Shown: piece by piece, positions 46,348 to 57,589 of the stretch
How the letters are laid out: each line of letters opens with the position of its first letter
How positions within the stretch are numbered: the stretch's first letter is position 1
DNA from: Panicum virgatum
Taxonomy: Eukaryota > Streptophyta > Magnoliopsida > Poales > Poaceae
Assembly (NCBI RefSeq): GCF_016808335.1
Contig: NC_053149.1
Span: 23,597,238-23,661,237 of the forward strand
Length of the DNA: 64,000 nt
Reading direction: 5' to 3'
Position numbers and translations under genes: made by a program
Notes under the pieces: model-generated
What the model was told of the DNA's origin: nothing
The model's input: only the letters and a program-made list of their open reading frames with translations
Databases searched by the model: none

Positions 46348-46656
46348 ATGGCTTCAGCAGCTGGAGGGAGTGGCGCCGGTGGGGGTGATCGTTGTCCTTC
46401 TAGAGAGAAGGGCACAACTCGAGTAGGTCGTCGGTCCAAAAAACCTAGTGCTTTTCATAGGGCAGCGCTCCGTTATTTGGAAAAAGAATATAGAGAATGC
46501 ATGGCAAGGGGCGAGGAACCTCCGTTTGATCTTGAGGATTTATTGCGGCGTTACAGTTCGTCACCACCAAACTCGGAGGTTTCAGCTCCGCCATCTTCTT
46601 CTGCACCAGCAAGAAATCCGTTAGAGCATTCTGCGTTCCAACGCAAGGACGGTTGA
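46348..46656 (+). CDS. Small Gly/Ser-rich protein within CACTA, unknown
   Basis: A 102-codon frame starts MASAAGGSGAGGGDRCPSRE, has a basic middle (TRVGRRSKKPSAFHRAALRY) and an acidic EPPFDLEDLLRRY segment, and ends Ser/Pro-rich. It lies between the left hairpins and TNP2 on the same strand. The function is not recognised; it could be a 5' exon of the TNP2 transcript or a small accessory ORF. Confidence 0.4.
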   Translation: MASAAGGSGAGGGDRCPSREKGTTRVGRRSKKPSAFHRAALRYLEKEYRECMARGEEPPFDLEDLLRRYSSSPPNSEVSAPPSSSAPARNPLEHSAFQRKDG

Positions 46657-46878
46657 AAACATATGTGTTGTTGACGGAATTTTTAAGTTTCATGTATAGT
46701 ACTCCTTTGTTAAGTTCTGTAATGGATTAAGTACTCCTTTTAATTAATCAAGATGTATGATGGATATTGCATATCTTTTAATTATTCATGTTATGTTACA
46801 TTTAGTTTAATTTAGGTTTGATATATTTTATTTATTCGATACGTGTAAAGAATTCAAATCGATTTATTTAAAATGCAG

Positions 46879-49182
46879 ATGGACCGGCAATGGATGTACA
46901 ATGCTGACCGACATTCGAAAGAATTCATTGATGGCCTGCATTATTTTTTGTCTGTGGCTGAGGCAAACAAGCAGAATGGTTTTATGTGCTACCCGTGTGT
47001 TCATTGCAATAATAACAAGGATTACTCATCTTCAAGAATCCTACACAGCCACATTTTCGCAAATGGTTTCATGGAGAAGTATGTTTGTTGGACGAAGCAC
47101 GGAGAACAGGGGGTTACCATGGAAGACAATGAAGAAGAAGATTTTGACGACCACTTTCCCGGGAATGCTGGAATCGGTGCATTCGAGGACGATATTCCCA
47201 TGGAAGAGCCCGAAGTAGATGTAGCAGAAAATGATCCCAGCGACGATCTGGGGCAGGCATTGCACAATGTGCAGGCAGACTGTGAGAGTGAAACGGAGAG
47301 GTTGAAGTTCCAGAAGTTGTTAGAGGACCACCATAAGTTGTTGTACCCATATTGTCAAAATGGATTGAAGAAACTTGACACCACCTTAGAGTTGCTGCAA
47401 TGGAAGGCGACAAATGGTGTATCCGACAAGGGATTTGGTGAATTACTCAAACTTGTTAAAAAATGCTTCCTAAGGACAACGAATTGCCTGCCACAACGAA
47501 TGAAGCCAAAAAATTTGTTTGCCCTTTAGGACTGGAAGTGCAAAAGATACATGCATGCCCCAACGACTGCATCCTCTACCGAGGCGAGTACGAGAATTTG
47601 GATGCATGTCTCGTATGCAGTGCATTGCGTTACAAGATTGGAAAAGATGATCCTGGAGATGTCAAGGGGGAGCCTCCCCGGAAGAGAGTTCCTGCGAAGG
47701 TCATGTGGTATTCGCCTATAATACCACGTTTGAAGCGTCTGTTTAGAAATAAAGATAATGCTAAGTTGATGCGATGGCACAAAGAGGAACGCAAGAAAGA
47801 CTCGATGTTGAGACACCCCGCTGATGGGTCGCAGTGGAGAAAAATAGATAGAACATACCCTGAATTTGATTTGGATGCGAGAAACATAAGGTTCGGTTTG
47901 AGTACGGATGGCATGAATCCTTTTGGTGAGATGAGCAGTGGTCATAGCACTTGGCCTGTGACTCTTTGTCTGTACAATCTTCCACCATGGCTCTGCATGA
48001 AACGAAAGTTCATCATGATGCCAGTGCTTATCCAGGGTCCAAAGCAGCCCGGAAATGACATTGATGTGTACCTAAGACCATTGGTCGAAGAACTCTTATT
48101 GCTCCGGGGCAATGAAGGTGTACGGATGTGGGATGAATACAAACAGGAAAACTTCAACCTACGAGCATTGCTGTTCGTAACGATCAATGACTGGCCTCCT
48201 CTTAGTAACTTGTCAGGACATTCGAACAAGGGATACAAAGTATGCACACACTGTTTAAATGATACCGATAATATATGGTTGACTCACTGTAAGAAAGTTG
48301 TATACATGGGTCATCGTCGGTTTCTTCCCATCAGGCATGCGGTACGAAAGAAGGGCAAGCATTTCAAAGGCTAAGCGGACCACCGAACAAAACCGATGCA
48401 CCGTAGTGGTAAAGACGTCTTCAACATGGTAAAAGGTCTAGAAGTTATTTTTGGAAAGGGAGCTGGTAGCCAACCTATTCCGAACGAAAACGGAATGGCG
48501 CCCATCTGGTAGCATAACATGGATATAAGTGAACAACTGTTCTTATTGGCTAGGGGACCATCTTGGAATATCTTAACATACCAAGGGTACGAGATAAATG
48601 GAAACACATTTTATACGATAACCCAAGATAAAAAGAGTACCAACCAAAACAGCGGTGTTCATATGGATGCCACGGACAATAATGGAAAAGAAAGACACAT
48701 ATTACGGCTACATTGAAGAGATATGGGAGCTGGATTACGGTCCCAATTTCAAGGTGCCTCTATTTTGTTGCCAATGGGTTAAGCTATCTGGAGGAGGGGT
48801 AACAAAAGATGAGTATGGGATGACAATAGTTGATCTCAACAATCTTGGGTATAGAGACGAGCCATTTGTCCTAGCCCAGGATGTCGCTCAAGTTTTCTAC
48901 ATTAAGGACATGTCCAGCAAGCCAAAGAAGGGGATAAACAAGCAAAAGGATGAGCCTAAGCGACACATAGTTCTATAAGGAAAGAGAAACATCGTTGGAG
49001 TGGAGGACAAGACAGACTTGTCAGAAGAATATAATAATTTTGTTTCCATTCCACCTTTCGAAGTAAATGCTCATCCATGCATCCTACTAGCCAATGATGA
49101 TGCTCCATACTTGCGCCGTGATCATAATCAAGGGACATTTGTGAAGAGAAAGTCTGTTACCGCTAATCATTCATGTATTTGA
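46879..49182 (+). pseudogene. TNP2-like CACTA transposase, frameshifted and internally deleted
   Basis: It begins MDRQWMYNADRHSKEFIDGL with the transposase-associated N-terminal domain (MCYPCVHCNN ... FMEKYVCWTKHGE). A one-base loss in an A-run near 47457 shifts the frame. The Transposase_21 core follows (EVQKIHACPNDCILYRGEYE, CLVCSALRYK, NIRFGLSTDGMNPFGEMSSG, LVEELLLLRGNEGVRMWDEY) to a TAA at 48372. It reads on to GMAPIW, where a large deletion joins it to the DUF4216 part (GPSWNILTYQGYEINGNTFY, YGYIEEIWELDYG, YRDEPFVLAQDVAQVFYIKD). Further breaks are a TAG at about 48511, a frameshift near 48688 and a TAA at 48976. The region between the core and DUF4216, including DUF4218, is missing. It is a dead transposase. 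Confidence 0.85.
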
Positions 49183-49199
49183 ATCATTTTATATTATTG

Positions 49200-49640
49200 T
49201 ATAAAAACATAATCACAATTCGAATACTTTTATTATATATGTACTGTACAATTATACTTTATGTGATATATATATTACTTTATATATTTTTCACACACTA
49301 CTCATTAATATCATGAAATTGCTTAATTTTATATAAATTCACTTTTTAAACGTTAATATCGTGATAGAATCCACTTTCTGTCGAAAAGCAACAGTTTGAA
49401 AAATTTTGTTCACCTAATATATTTTTGCATGGTCAAAATAACAAATATGATTTCAAAAAAGTTAGATATTTCATTGACCCAATCACTTGAATGAAAATTA
49501 ATTATTTTTGTTGCGTGTATCAAGTTTATATAGAGATAAGAAATTTTGTTCCACAATTTTATTAACTGAATTAACAAATGAAAGTCAATTTTAAAAGAGA
49601 AGTAAAAAGAAACAAAAACAAACATAAGATTAGGCGGGAA
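49200..49640. other. AT-rich spacer between TNP2 and the central hairpins
   Basis: No gene. Very AT-rich, with TATA-like runs at 49225-49290. Confidence 0.6.
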
Positions 49641-49654
49641 CGAGGGAAAACGGG

Positions 49655-49815
49655 CCCCTTTTGTCCCGGGTGGTAGATCCACCCGGGACTAAAGGTGGGC
49701 CGCGGGCTGGGAATTTTCCCGGCCCGCCCAAAAACACCTTTTGTCCTGGGTGAATCCACCACCCGGGACAAAAGGACCTTTTGTCCCGGGTGGTGGCTTC
49801 ACCCGGGACAAAAGC
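49655..49815. repeat. Central hairpin cluster inside CACTA
   Basis: Palindromes of TTTTGTCCCGGGTGG with CCACCCGGGACAAAA or close variants sit at about 49658-49693, 49738-49771 and 49780-49814. They differ from the terminal set by GGGTGG for GGTTGG. No CACTA or TAGTG terminus with a duplication lies beside them. Confidence 0.75.
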
Positions 49816-50760
49816 CCCCCCCCATATATTTCCTTCCTCCTTCGCCCTTCCCCTAACACTTGGTTTCTCATCTGCGCCTGGTGCCACCACCGTCCCCTGC
49901 TCCCCCCACCGCGCGAGCCGAGCACCGCCTCCATCGACGTCGCCGCCGCCCAGAGCCCCGACCTCACGCCGCCGCCCAGAGCCCCGACCAACCCACCGGA
50001 GACCCACCGGAACACCGCCGCCGCCGTAACGCCCTCGCCACCATCCCCTGCTCGCCATCGACCCGCCGCTACAAGCCATCCCAGCCCACGCCGCGACTAC
50101 CCAAAGGTAGAGCTCGATCTCCTGAGTCCCCTCGACACCTTCTCCATTCCATTGAACCCTAGAACCTCTCGCTACGTTGGGAAGCTCCTGCCTCTGTAGT
50201 TCCCCAATGTTCTTTTTAGTTTTCAGAGTGTGTCGAGTGTTTACTTATTTATGTGATATCACTTCCCTGTAAAACTACTTCTCCTTAAACAAATTGGCAG
50301 AGCCCCTGCCATTTCAAAAAAAAAACATTGGGAAGCTTAGGAAGCTACTGCTTAATCACTATGAAATGGCAACTGCTTGTTACTACAAGATACCTTGGTT
50401 CGTGCCTGCAAATCCAAAATTATATATATAAGACATGGCTATACTGATGTTTTCGTCTGGGTTAAGCACTGACCACCTTCAGGACTGCTGTTAGTGATCC
50501 CCATATTTGGTGAAAACATGCATGTTCGCTACTGCCTTAGCCCAGTGAAGGTTCAACGATATCCATGGCTCAAGGTTCTGCAACCTCAAGTGCAAAGTTT
50601 GTGGAGGCAGCCGGAGGGACCGGCAGCAAGTCAATCGGCGAGCACAAAGAAGGCCCAAGATGGATGCTATCTTTGCGATCGTTAGATGACCTTTTCTACC
50701 ATTGACACTGCGGGGCCTGGATGAAGACATCTGCTCCTTCTATATGCAATATTGATGGAT
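49816..50760 (+). other. GC-rich leader and possible captured gene fragment in CACTA
   Basis: The segment 49830-50200 is Pro/Arg/Ser-rich when translated and looks like a GC-rich plant first exon or 5' UTR. A short ORF from the ATG near 50562 reads MAQGSATSSAKFVEAAGGTG and stops after about 45 codons. It may be leader exons of the TNP1-like gene or a captured host fragment. No domain is recognisable. Confidence 0.35.
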
Positions 50761-51059
50761 TTTACTATATAAGCCGTGATGCCTTATCATTTCCATAGTT
50801 AGCATTGCAACTGGCAGCTCTAAGATCGACATCGTCGACCAATTATATGGCTCATTTTCAGTAGCTAGGAAGCTACACTCATGTAACTTTGGGACATGCT
50901 CATAATTTGAAATCATAATTTAGAGTTCATGTTATTTAGAGTGAAATCATAATTTGTTGTTAAGAGTGAAATCATAATTTGTTGTGTAAATAAAGGTATA
51001 TTTACAAATTTTTAAATGTATGAATGTATGTATGTATGTGTAAAGTGAGTTTAAATTTC

Positions 51060-51410
51060 TTTTAAATATTTCATGTATATTTCTTGAATTACTTAGTGAA
51101 AAAACCGTCTAGAATATTTCATATATAGATGGTTTCAAGTTTATTTCTTGAATTACTTAGAGAATATTACTCGACCTCGTCCATCGATCAGTACTTAGTG
51201 AAAAAAAACCATCTAGAATATTTCACAGTCGATACTTAGTGAAATTATAGATAGAATATTTCATGTATATTTTTTGAATTACTTAGAGAATATTTCTCAA
51301 CCTCATCCATCGATCGGTACTTAGTGAAATTATCGATAGAATATTTCAAGTTTATTTCTTGAATTACTTAGAGAATATTACTCGACCTCGTCCATCCATC
51401 GGTACTTAGT
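51060..51410 (+). repeat. Degenerate tandem repeat upstream of the TNP1-like gene
   Basis: TTGAATTACTTAGAGAATAT and TCGACCTCGTCCATCGATC, or variants, recur near 51152, 51273 and 51359, with partial copies before. GAATATTTCA and TACTTAGTGAAA fill the spacing. The period varies between about 86 and 120 bases. Confidence 0.7.
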
Positions 51411-51484
51411 CAAATGCTCGCAAATATGTGGATTATTTAGAGAATTTTTTTAAGAGTTTTATTTGTATTCATATTTTAGTTACG

Positions 51485-54400
51485 ATGGACCCGCGACACA
51501 CAGACGCGGAAGACGAACAGTTCCTGTTGAATATGATTGGCGAAGGTCAAGGAGATGTCCCTGAACAAGCTGATGATGGTAGCAATACCGACATATATTT
51601 GAATATGTCCGGTGATGGAATTGAGCCACCATCTATTCAGGATGACGCTGCTGCTGAACAAAGTGCTAATGTACATATCACAACTATATTTATTTGTAGT
51701 GACAATCATATTTTTATCTGAATCTATATGAATACTATGAATGTTTTTTTCTAGCCGTCTGGATCATCGTCGCAGCAGAAAAAGACGAAGCGAGGCCCAA
51801 CAAAAAAACTGGAAGGGCGGTTCATTATAACGGAAGTTGGTCCAGATGGCGAACCGATCACTCCAGAAGTTGCCGCCAAAAAATTCATAAGACAATCCGG
51901 ATGTATTGTTAGGAACCACATCCCGATCAGCTTCAGGCTCTGGAAAGCTTACAATCCAAGCGAGGAACGGGATGCGGTACCCGAAAGAGAAAAAGAATGG
52001 TGCTAGCGGGAGCTTGAGAAAAACTTCACGGTTCCTGCTGAATCCGAAGAGATATGCAAGCGCTGGACCCTGAGTAAGATGGCCGAACAGCTGCAATCAT
52101 TCAAGAAAATTTTGACGAAGAAATATATCAAGACCGGGACCACACCCGTATTTACCGGCGAGCTCGAAAAGCTCAGGGGTCACTGGGATGCATTTGTGGA
52201 ATACAAGTCTTCAAAGCTTGGGCTTCAGAAGGTGCAGAAGGCCAAAGACAACGCCTCGAAGAAAGTGTACCATCACACTCTAGGCCAAGGAGGCTACAAG
52301 CTTGCAATACCCAAATGGGAGAAGATGGAGCAGAATCTGCTTGACAGAGGCATCCAACCTGCGACCTTGAACGGGCCTGAAAGGTCAAGGACCTGGTTTT
52401 ATGGTCACGGGGGAAGCTTGGACCCATTGACTGGTGACTGCATCTATGGGCCAAACATCCAGCGAGCAGCCCAGAGACTACAGGAGGCCATGCAAGCAGC
52501 GGCCAAGGGAACATTCAAGCCGGATAGAGAGAGGGATGAGCTGACTTACGCCCTTGGGAATCCAGAGCATCCGGGCCGCACAAGAGGCAAAGGCGTGGTT
52601 CCGTGGAAGTATGGGTTCAGGGATTACATTGAATCATATAGAAGCCGGCAAAGAAGAAAGAATAATGAGCGGGAGCACATGCAAAGGCTAGAGGAACAGC
52701 TCATGTCACACGATCAAAGACTGGAGGAAGAGGTTCAACACCAAGTGGCCATAGCAATGAGCCAGCAACAACAAGCGCAAACGGTGCCTCCAGAGCCTAA
52801 TGTCGCAGCCGATCACCTGTCTCAGCGAAAAAGCAGTTGCGCTTCCACAGACGTCGCCGTCGCCGAGCCAACGGGGATCCAGGCCGCAGTTGAAGCGTCG
52901 GCCCTGCAGTGATTTCTAGTGGATGAGATCACCCAGCGGACACCTTGTGACCTGCAGACTGCCGTTAAGAACTTAATGTTCACTGTTGCGTACGGTACCG
53001 CCATGCCATCCCAACCAGGCGACGTGTACCACGGGCAGCAAATTCCGCCTGGATACACACGAGTTGGCGTGGAGCAAGTGTGCCAGGGTTGGGAGACGCT
53101 CGAGCTTGATATTCCTGGAGGCGATGGGGAGAGGACACTAGGAGAAGCCATTCATGGCTACATCCTATGGGATAAGCGCTACATTGTCCTAAAGTCGGAT
53201 GATCAAACACCAAGACCGGCATCTCAGCTTGCCTCTCCAAGGCCGGCATCTCCGCAAAACTCCCCAAGGGCAGCACTGTCTCGGCAAGGATCACCGGCAC
53301 ATTCTCCATCACCATCATCTCATGCGCCGATGAACACTCAAGCGTCACCGTCGCCTCCATGGTCACCCCCTCCGCCGCCGGCAAAGAAGCAGAAACGGCC
53401 GCCGGCAAAGAAGGTAGCTGCACCGGCTAAGGAGCCTCCAAAGAAGAAGGAAAAGGAGAAGAAAACCAAGGTAGCTCCTATTAAACCCTGGGACATGAGG
53501 CTTGAAGAATGCAATCGGATAACTCAAGAAAGAGTTAAAGAGCACTTCAAGCCGAAGCCGGAGCCCGAGAAAGTCATAAATCCGATAGATTTGAAATTTT
53601 TTAAGGGAATGTGCGAAGCAAATAAGAGAAAATTCATTCTGAGAGACCCCCCTTCAGACTACGAACGCACAATTATCAAAACTACTGAGAAAAAGAAGAG
53701 ACAATCAAAGTCGTCGTCGTCCGACGTTCCACAGCTCGGAGCCCAAAAGAAACAATCAATAGAGCCTCTCGTAGTGGGACAGACGACGCAAGAACAAGAC
53801 TTTGTTACATTTTTGAAAGAATCAAACCTGACGGCGGCTCAGATTGTAGGGGGAGAAGATATTCCAAAGGCCGATGTGGTCGTCAAATGGATGTTTGAGA
53901 TCGGCAAAACTCTTGTACCCCCCGAAGTAGTGTCTGTGCTTCCAACGCAAATGTATAAGCTGCACCAGCACTACATGCATGCGATGGCCGATTGCATCTT
54001 CGTGCAGGGTGCAAAGATTAAAGATGACGATTTCTTACGGGGGGAGGCCATTATATGGATAAACTGGGAAGAAATTTACCAACTATTCCATCAGGAGGCC
54101 CTCGACATCTCTATGGTCGGCTTGTGGGTTCTGTAAGTATTTTACTCTCCTTACGTATTGTTTTGCATGATCTCAACATACTGATCTCTTGATTTATTCG
54201 ATATCATGTAGAATGGAGATACATAATTGCAGAAGAAAGGGATACTCTCACCTCGGCTTCATCGACCCAATTACTTGTAATTGGAGGCTTCTACGTGACA
54301 ATTCCGATGAGATATTCCAAAACTTGTTCAAGTACATAAGCGTTTATCACAACAAGCAAATGATATTGTTTCCTTACAACTTTGCGTGAGTGATTCCTTC

Positions 54401-55178
54401 CGTCTAACTCTTTCTATTCTGTAATCGAATTGTTTAAACCTTAACTACCAAGAACTGCCTCTGTATAATCTTGCAGTGAACACTGGGTCCTAATTGTCAT
54501 AATTCCCGAGAAGAGCCTACTCGTGGTTATGGACTCATTGAGGAGACCTCCAGAACAATACGAAAATCTTCTTAACATGATGAAAAAGTAATTCTACCAC
54601 TACTCCGTCGATGACCGATAATTTGAATCACTTTGTTACTTGACTATAATTGTTCTAATCATGCACAGGATTTGGAAAGAATTCGCTAAAAATCATCCAG
54701 GCAAATTTGACAAGGAATTGAAGATCAAGACAGATTTTCCGGTACGCACTTGGATGATTCATTGCACGATTCATTAGTTTTATTATATATTCATGTAAAT
54801 ACCTGATAATTTGTTCTCTCTTAAAGTGTATGAGGCAGAAACAAGGCACTGTACTGTGCGCATACTATGTATGCGAGAACATCCATGGTCTGGTAGGTCC
54901 TCCAAAGGGCTAGACAGATTGGGAGGAGGAAGTAAGTAAAAAACTTATTAATATTTGAACTCGTATTTTAATTAGTCAAAATTAATTATCGCCTTTTTCC
55001 ATAGGTCGGGGAGATGCGCGATAAACTCATACCGGAGGAAAAGATTATGGCGATTCAAGAACAATTCTCCGGATTTATTGTTGAGCAAGTCCTCGATCCA
55101 AAAGGCGAATTCTACTATGATGGAATATCTAATATTGACAATCACAGCAAATATGACAATATATGCGTATATATGTAA
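51485..55178 (+). pseudogene. TNP1-like CACTA protein fused to a ULP1-type cysteine protease
   Basis: Exon 1 (51485-51670) starts MDPRHTDAEDEQFLLNMIGE. Exon 2 (51755 to about 54133) has a Transposase_24-like part (CGRIVRNHIPISF-type sequence, LEKLRGHWDAFVEYKSSKLG, YHHTLGQGGYKLAIPKWEKM, DYIESYRSRQRRKNNERE), a Ser/Pro-rich and Lys-rich linker, and EEIYQLFHQEALDISMVGLW. Later exons give the C48/ULP1 fold: HWVLIVI with His at 54481, VVMDSL with Asp at 54532, and QKQGTVLCAYYV with Gln at 54842 and Cys at 54857. These proteases cleave SUMO-type modifiers. In-frame stops at 52004 (TAG), 52910 (TGA) and 54911 (TAG) break the frame, so the copy is a pseudogene unless read through. The last exon ends at 55178. 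Confidence 0.8.
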
Positions 55179-55179
55179 T

Positions 55180-55560
55180 TAAGAACGAATATACCTATGT
55201 AAATATATAAGTGTGTCTATGTATTAAATTTCTATTTATGAGTATGTATGTATTAAATTTCCAAAAGGCGAATTCTACTATGTAATTAAGAACGAATATA
55301 CCTATGCAAATATGACGGAGTATGTATGTATTATATATATAAGCACTCCAATAATATATATGTGTATATATATATATATTTATATAATATTGGTCCTAGA
55401 CATTTTCATATGTAAAGGAATTCACATGTATAGATATGTGTATACATATATATATATATAAGTGAATTAATTTATATATGAAAACTATCTAGGACAAATA
55501 TTATATAACTAACTATATATATATGTGTGTGTATATATTAGTGGAGATCATACACACTGA
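55180..55560. repeat. AT-rich microsatellite region (TATA/TGTG)
   Basis: (TA)n and TATG/TGTG tracts, notably 55335-55385, 55445-55465 and 55515-55540. A CCAAAAGGCGAATTCTACTA block at 55260-55281 repeats sequence from the last TNP1 exon (near 55097), a local duplication. No gene. Confidence 0.75.
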
Positions 55561-55644
55561 ATTCCAATACATAAGTTTAATTGAAATGCAAAAGTATAAT
55601 TGAAATAGAAAAAGAATTGAGAAAAGGAAAACATGAAAAAAAGG

Positions 55645-55800
55645 GACCTTTTGTCCCGGTTGGTAACACCAACCGGGACAAAATGTCCTCTTTTGTCCCG
55701 GTTGCCAGACCCGGGACAAAAGGGCACCCTTTTTGTCCCGGACTGGCGTTCCCGGTTGGGAAACTGGGACAACAGGGGTTTCCCAACCGGGACAAATCAA
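55645..55800. repeat. Right subterminal hairpin cluster of CACTA
   Basis: Paired TTTTGTCCCGGTTGG / CCAACCGGGACAAAA units at about 55647-55682 and imperfect ones to 55797 mirror the left cluster. Confidence 0.85.
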
Positions 55801-55819
55801 CGTTTTTGTAGTAGTGTAA

Positions 55820-56073
55820 ATATGAGGGCACTACCCTGTAACCGTGAGATGACTTGGCGGCTGGTGTGGGCGGCGGCGTGGCCGCGGTAGTGCTCGGATG
55901 CCGGTGTAGCTGCTGTTTATGGGGAGGAGCGCCCGTAGTCATGCCCCGAGGATGTAGTCACATCGCCGAACCTCGTTAAAAAACATCGTGCCTCGGTGTC
56001 GTTCTTGTTTGTGTGATCTTGTGATTTGGTTTTGTATTCTTGGGGTTATCGCTTCCGCACAATTATTCTAACA
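55820..56073 (+). repeat. Copia-type LTR, right part (R-U5)
   Basis: Sequence such as GCCGAACCTCGTTAAAAAAC, followed by GTCGTTCTTG and GGTTATCGCTTCCGCACAAT and ending TTCTAACA at 56073, is the familiar 3' end of a plant Copia LTR. A primer-binding site follows directly. Confidence 0.7.
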
Positions 56074-56075
56074 AG

Positions 56076-56088
56076 TGGTACTAGAGCC
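56076..56088 (+). other. Primer-binding site of the Copia-type element
   Basis: TGGTACTAGAGCC, two bases after the LTR end. It matches the tRNA-iMet-type site TGGTATCAGAGCC except for two bases. Confidence 0.7.
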
Positions 56089-56991
56089 AGATCCAGGGAG
56101 AAGATCCACAAGGAGGCGCAATGGGCATGTTCCACACCGCGCAAGGTCACACAGGCTGTCCGGGAAGGACAGGGCGCAAGGTGGAGCATGGCGGCGATCG
56201 ACGACTCGATCGGTGGTGTTGGACACTTCACGCGGGTGGCTCGAACCGTCCAATGAGCTGCAATCAACATGGATGCGTCCAGACGTGGAGATCAGACTGA
56301 TAGCGGCTGTAGGCTGCTATTCGATAGGGGCCGGTCAGACGTGATGGCCAGGTTCGACGATGCGGCTGGAAGACGTCGTGGATGAAGACGGCGGCTTTGG
56401 CTCGCGATCAGACTGACGGGCGGTTGGTCTTGATCGTGGTGGTCGTTGCAGACTCAAGGTGGAGCAGCAACGATGATGGACTCAGATATGTTAATGGATA
56501 CGGTTTGTTTCAGGTTGTGTGATTGCGAAGTTGCAGGCGGCGACCTTGGGCGAAACGTGCTGCAGCTGCGGGCGTGCGTGGTAAGGAGTCATTAGGGGCC
56601 GATGAAGATCAGGCAAGGAGAAAATTGCATGCTTGCATGCATGGATGTACGTTTGCTGCATGAGAGAGAAATCATGTGTCAGGTAATTATGGATGCATGC
56701 AAGTTGATCGAGAACTCTCGTTGATTAGAGGAAACCGGCCAGAATTGGGACTCCGACTTCGTGTAGAAATTGGACACCTGGTGGGCCCCACAGTGCATGG
56801 CTTGCCAATTGGTGGATGTGTGCGCCTGGGAAAGAAAAAAACAAAAGGAATCCCTGCGTACAAGGAAATAGGCCAATGGTGGGTCTCTTATAGGTGCATG
56901 ACTAGTTCTATGCGGAGTGGAGGCGTACGTGAGTCACGGAAAAAAAGAAAAAAAGTCCTGCCAAACCAGGAAAAGGAAAGAGTGGCGGTAC
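56089..56991 (+). other. Leader of the Copia-type element, no coding domain
   Basis: GC-moderate sequence after the primer site. The short frames are without gag motifs. The element seems truncated or replaced on the right by an unrelated gypsy gag fragment. Confidence 0.45.
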
Positions 56992-57375
56992 GGTGAACCC
57001 CCTTTTCCTCTACTGTTGCTCAAGGATGTTTGGGATGATTGGCTTAGGGCCAATCCGCAGTATGCCGCACAAACGATGTCCACTACTGATCCTACGTCGC
57101 ATCATTTTGGCCAAACGTCTACGGGTAATTATGAGGCCAATCTTGCTAGGATGAAAGAGGATCTGGCCGCTATGTTTAAAAAAAAACTGGGCTTTGTTGC
57201 GGGTAGGAGTCGGCTATATCTTAGGCCATATGTTGATGCTTTTGACTTGATTCCCTACCCCACTGGTTGGCGTGTTCCTGATTTTGTCCAGTTTAACGGT
57301 GATGATAACCGATCCACTTGGGAGCATATTAGCCAATATATTGCTCAACTTGGAGAAGTCGGTTCTAGCAAGTAA
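56992..57375 (+). pseudogene. Ty3/gypsy gag fragment
   Basis: The frame reads VWDDWLRANPQYAAQ ... SRLYLRPYVDAFDLIPYPTG and WRVPDFVQFNGDDNRSTWEH, then ISQYIAQLGEVGSSK. This is the conserved N-terminal part of gag in a common grass gypsy lineage, just before the capsid domain. It stops at 57375 and the capsid part is missing. Confidence 0.75.
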
Positions 57376-57589
57376 CAAAAAAATCCGGAATCGAAATAGA
57401 ATTGGCGAGAAACACAAATTTAAATAAAACGGAAATAGAATTTTGAAAACCTGAATCAAATGGTGCAATTGCTTTACAGGTGAAAATGGGAGGGAAATAA
57501 AAAATAGAATAATTAAATACAGAGGAAAAGGTATTACAATAAATTAGCGGGAAACAGAAATTTGAATGGAACTCCAAATTTTGGCTTGG

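Larger units (their letters stand above)
44915..55816 (+). mobile_element. CACTA (En/Spm) transposon, complete ends, TAA duplication
   Basis: Left terminus CACTACTACAAAA (44915) and right terminus TTTTGTAGTAGTG (55816) are a perfect 13-bp inverted repeat. TAA flanks both (44912-44914 and 55817-55819), the 3-bp duplication of CACTA elements. The 10.9-kb element carries subterminal hairpins at both ends and in the middle, a small ORF, a deleted TNP2 transposase gene, and a TNP1-like gene fused to a ULP1-type protease. Frameshifts and stops show it cannot supply its own transposase, although its ends could still be mobilised in trans. Confidence 0.95.

Noticed and set aside
52173..52514. Antisense open frames over the TNP1-like gene
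   Set aside because: They overlap the clearly coding sense frame and show no motif.
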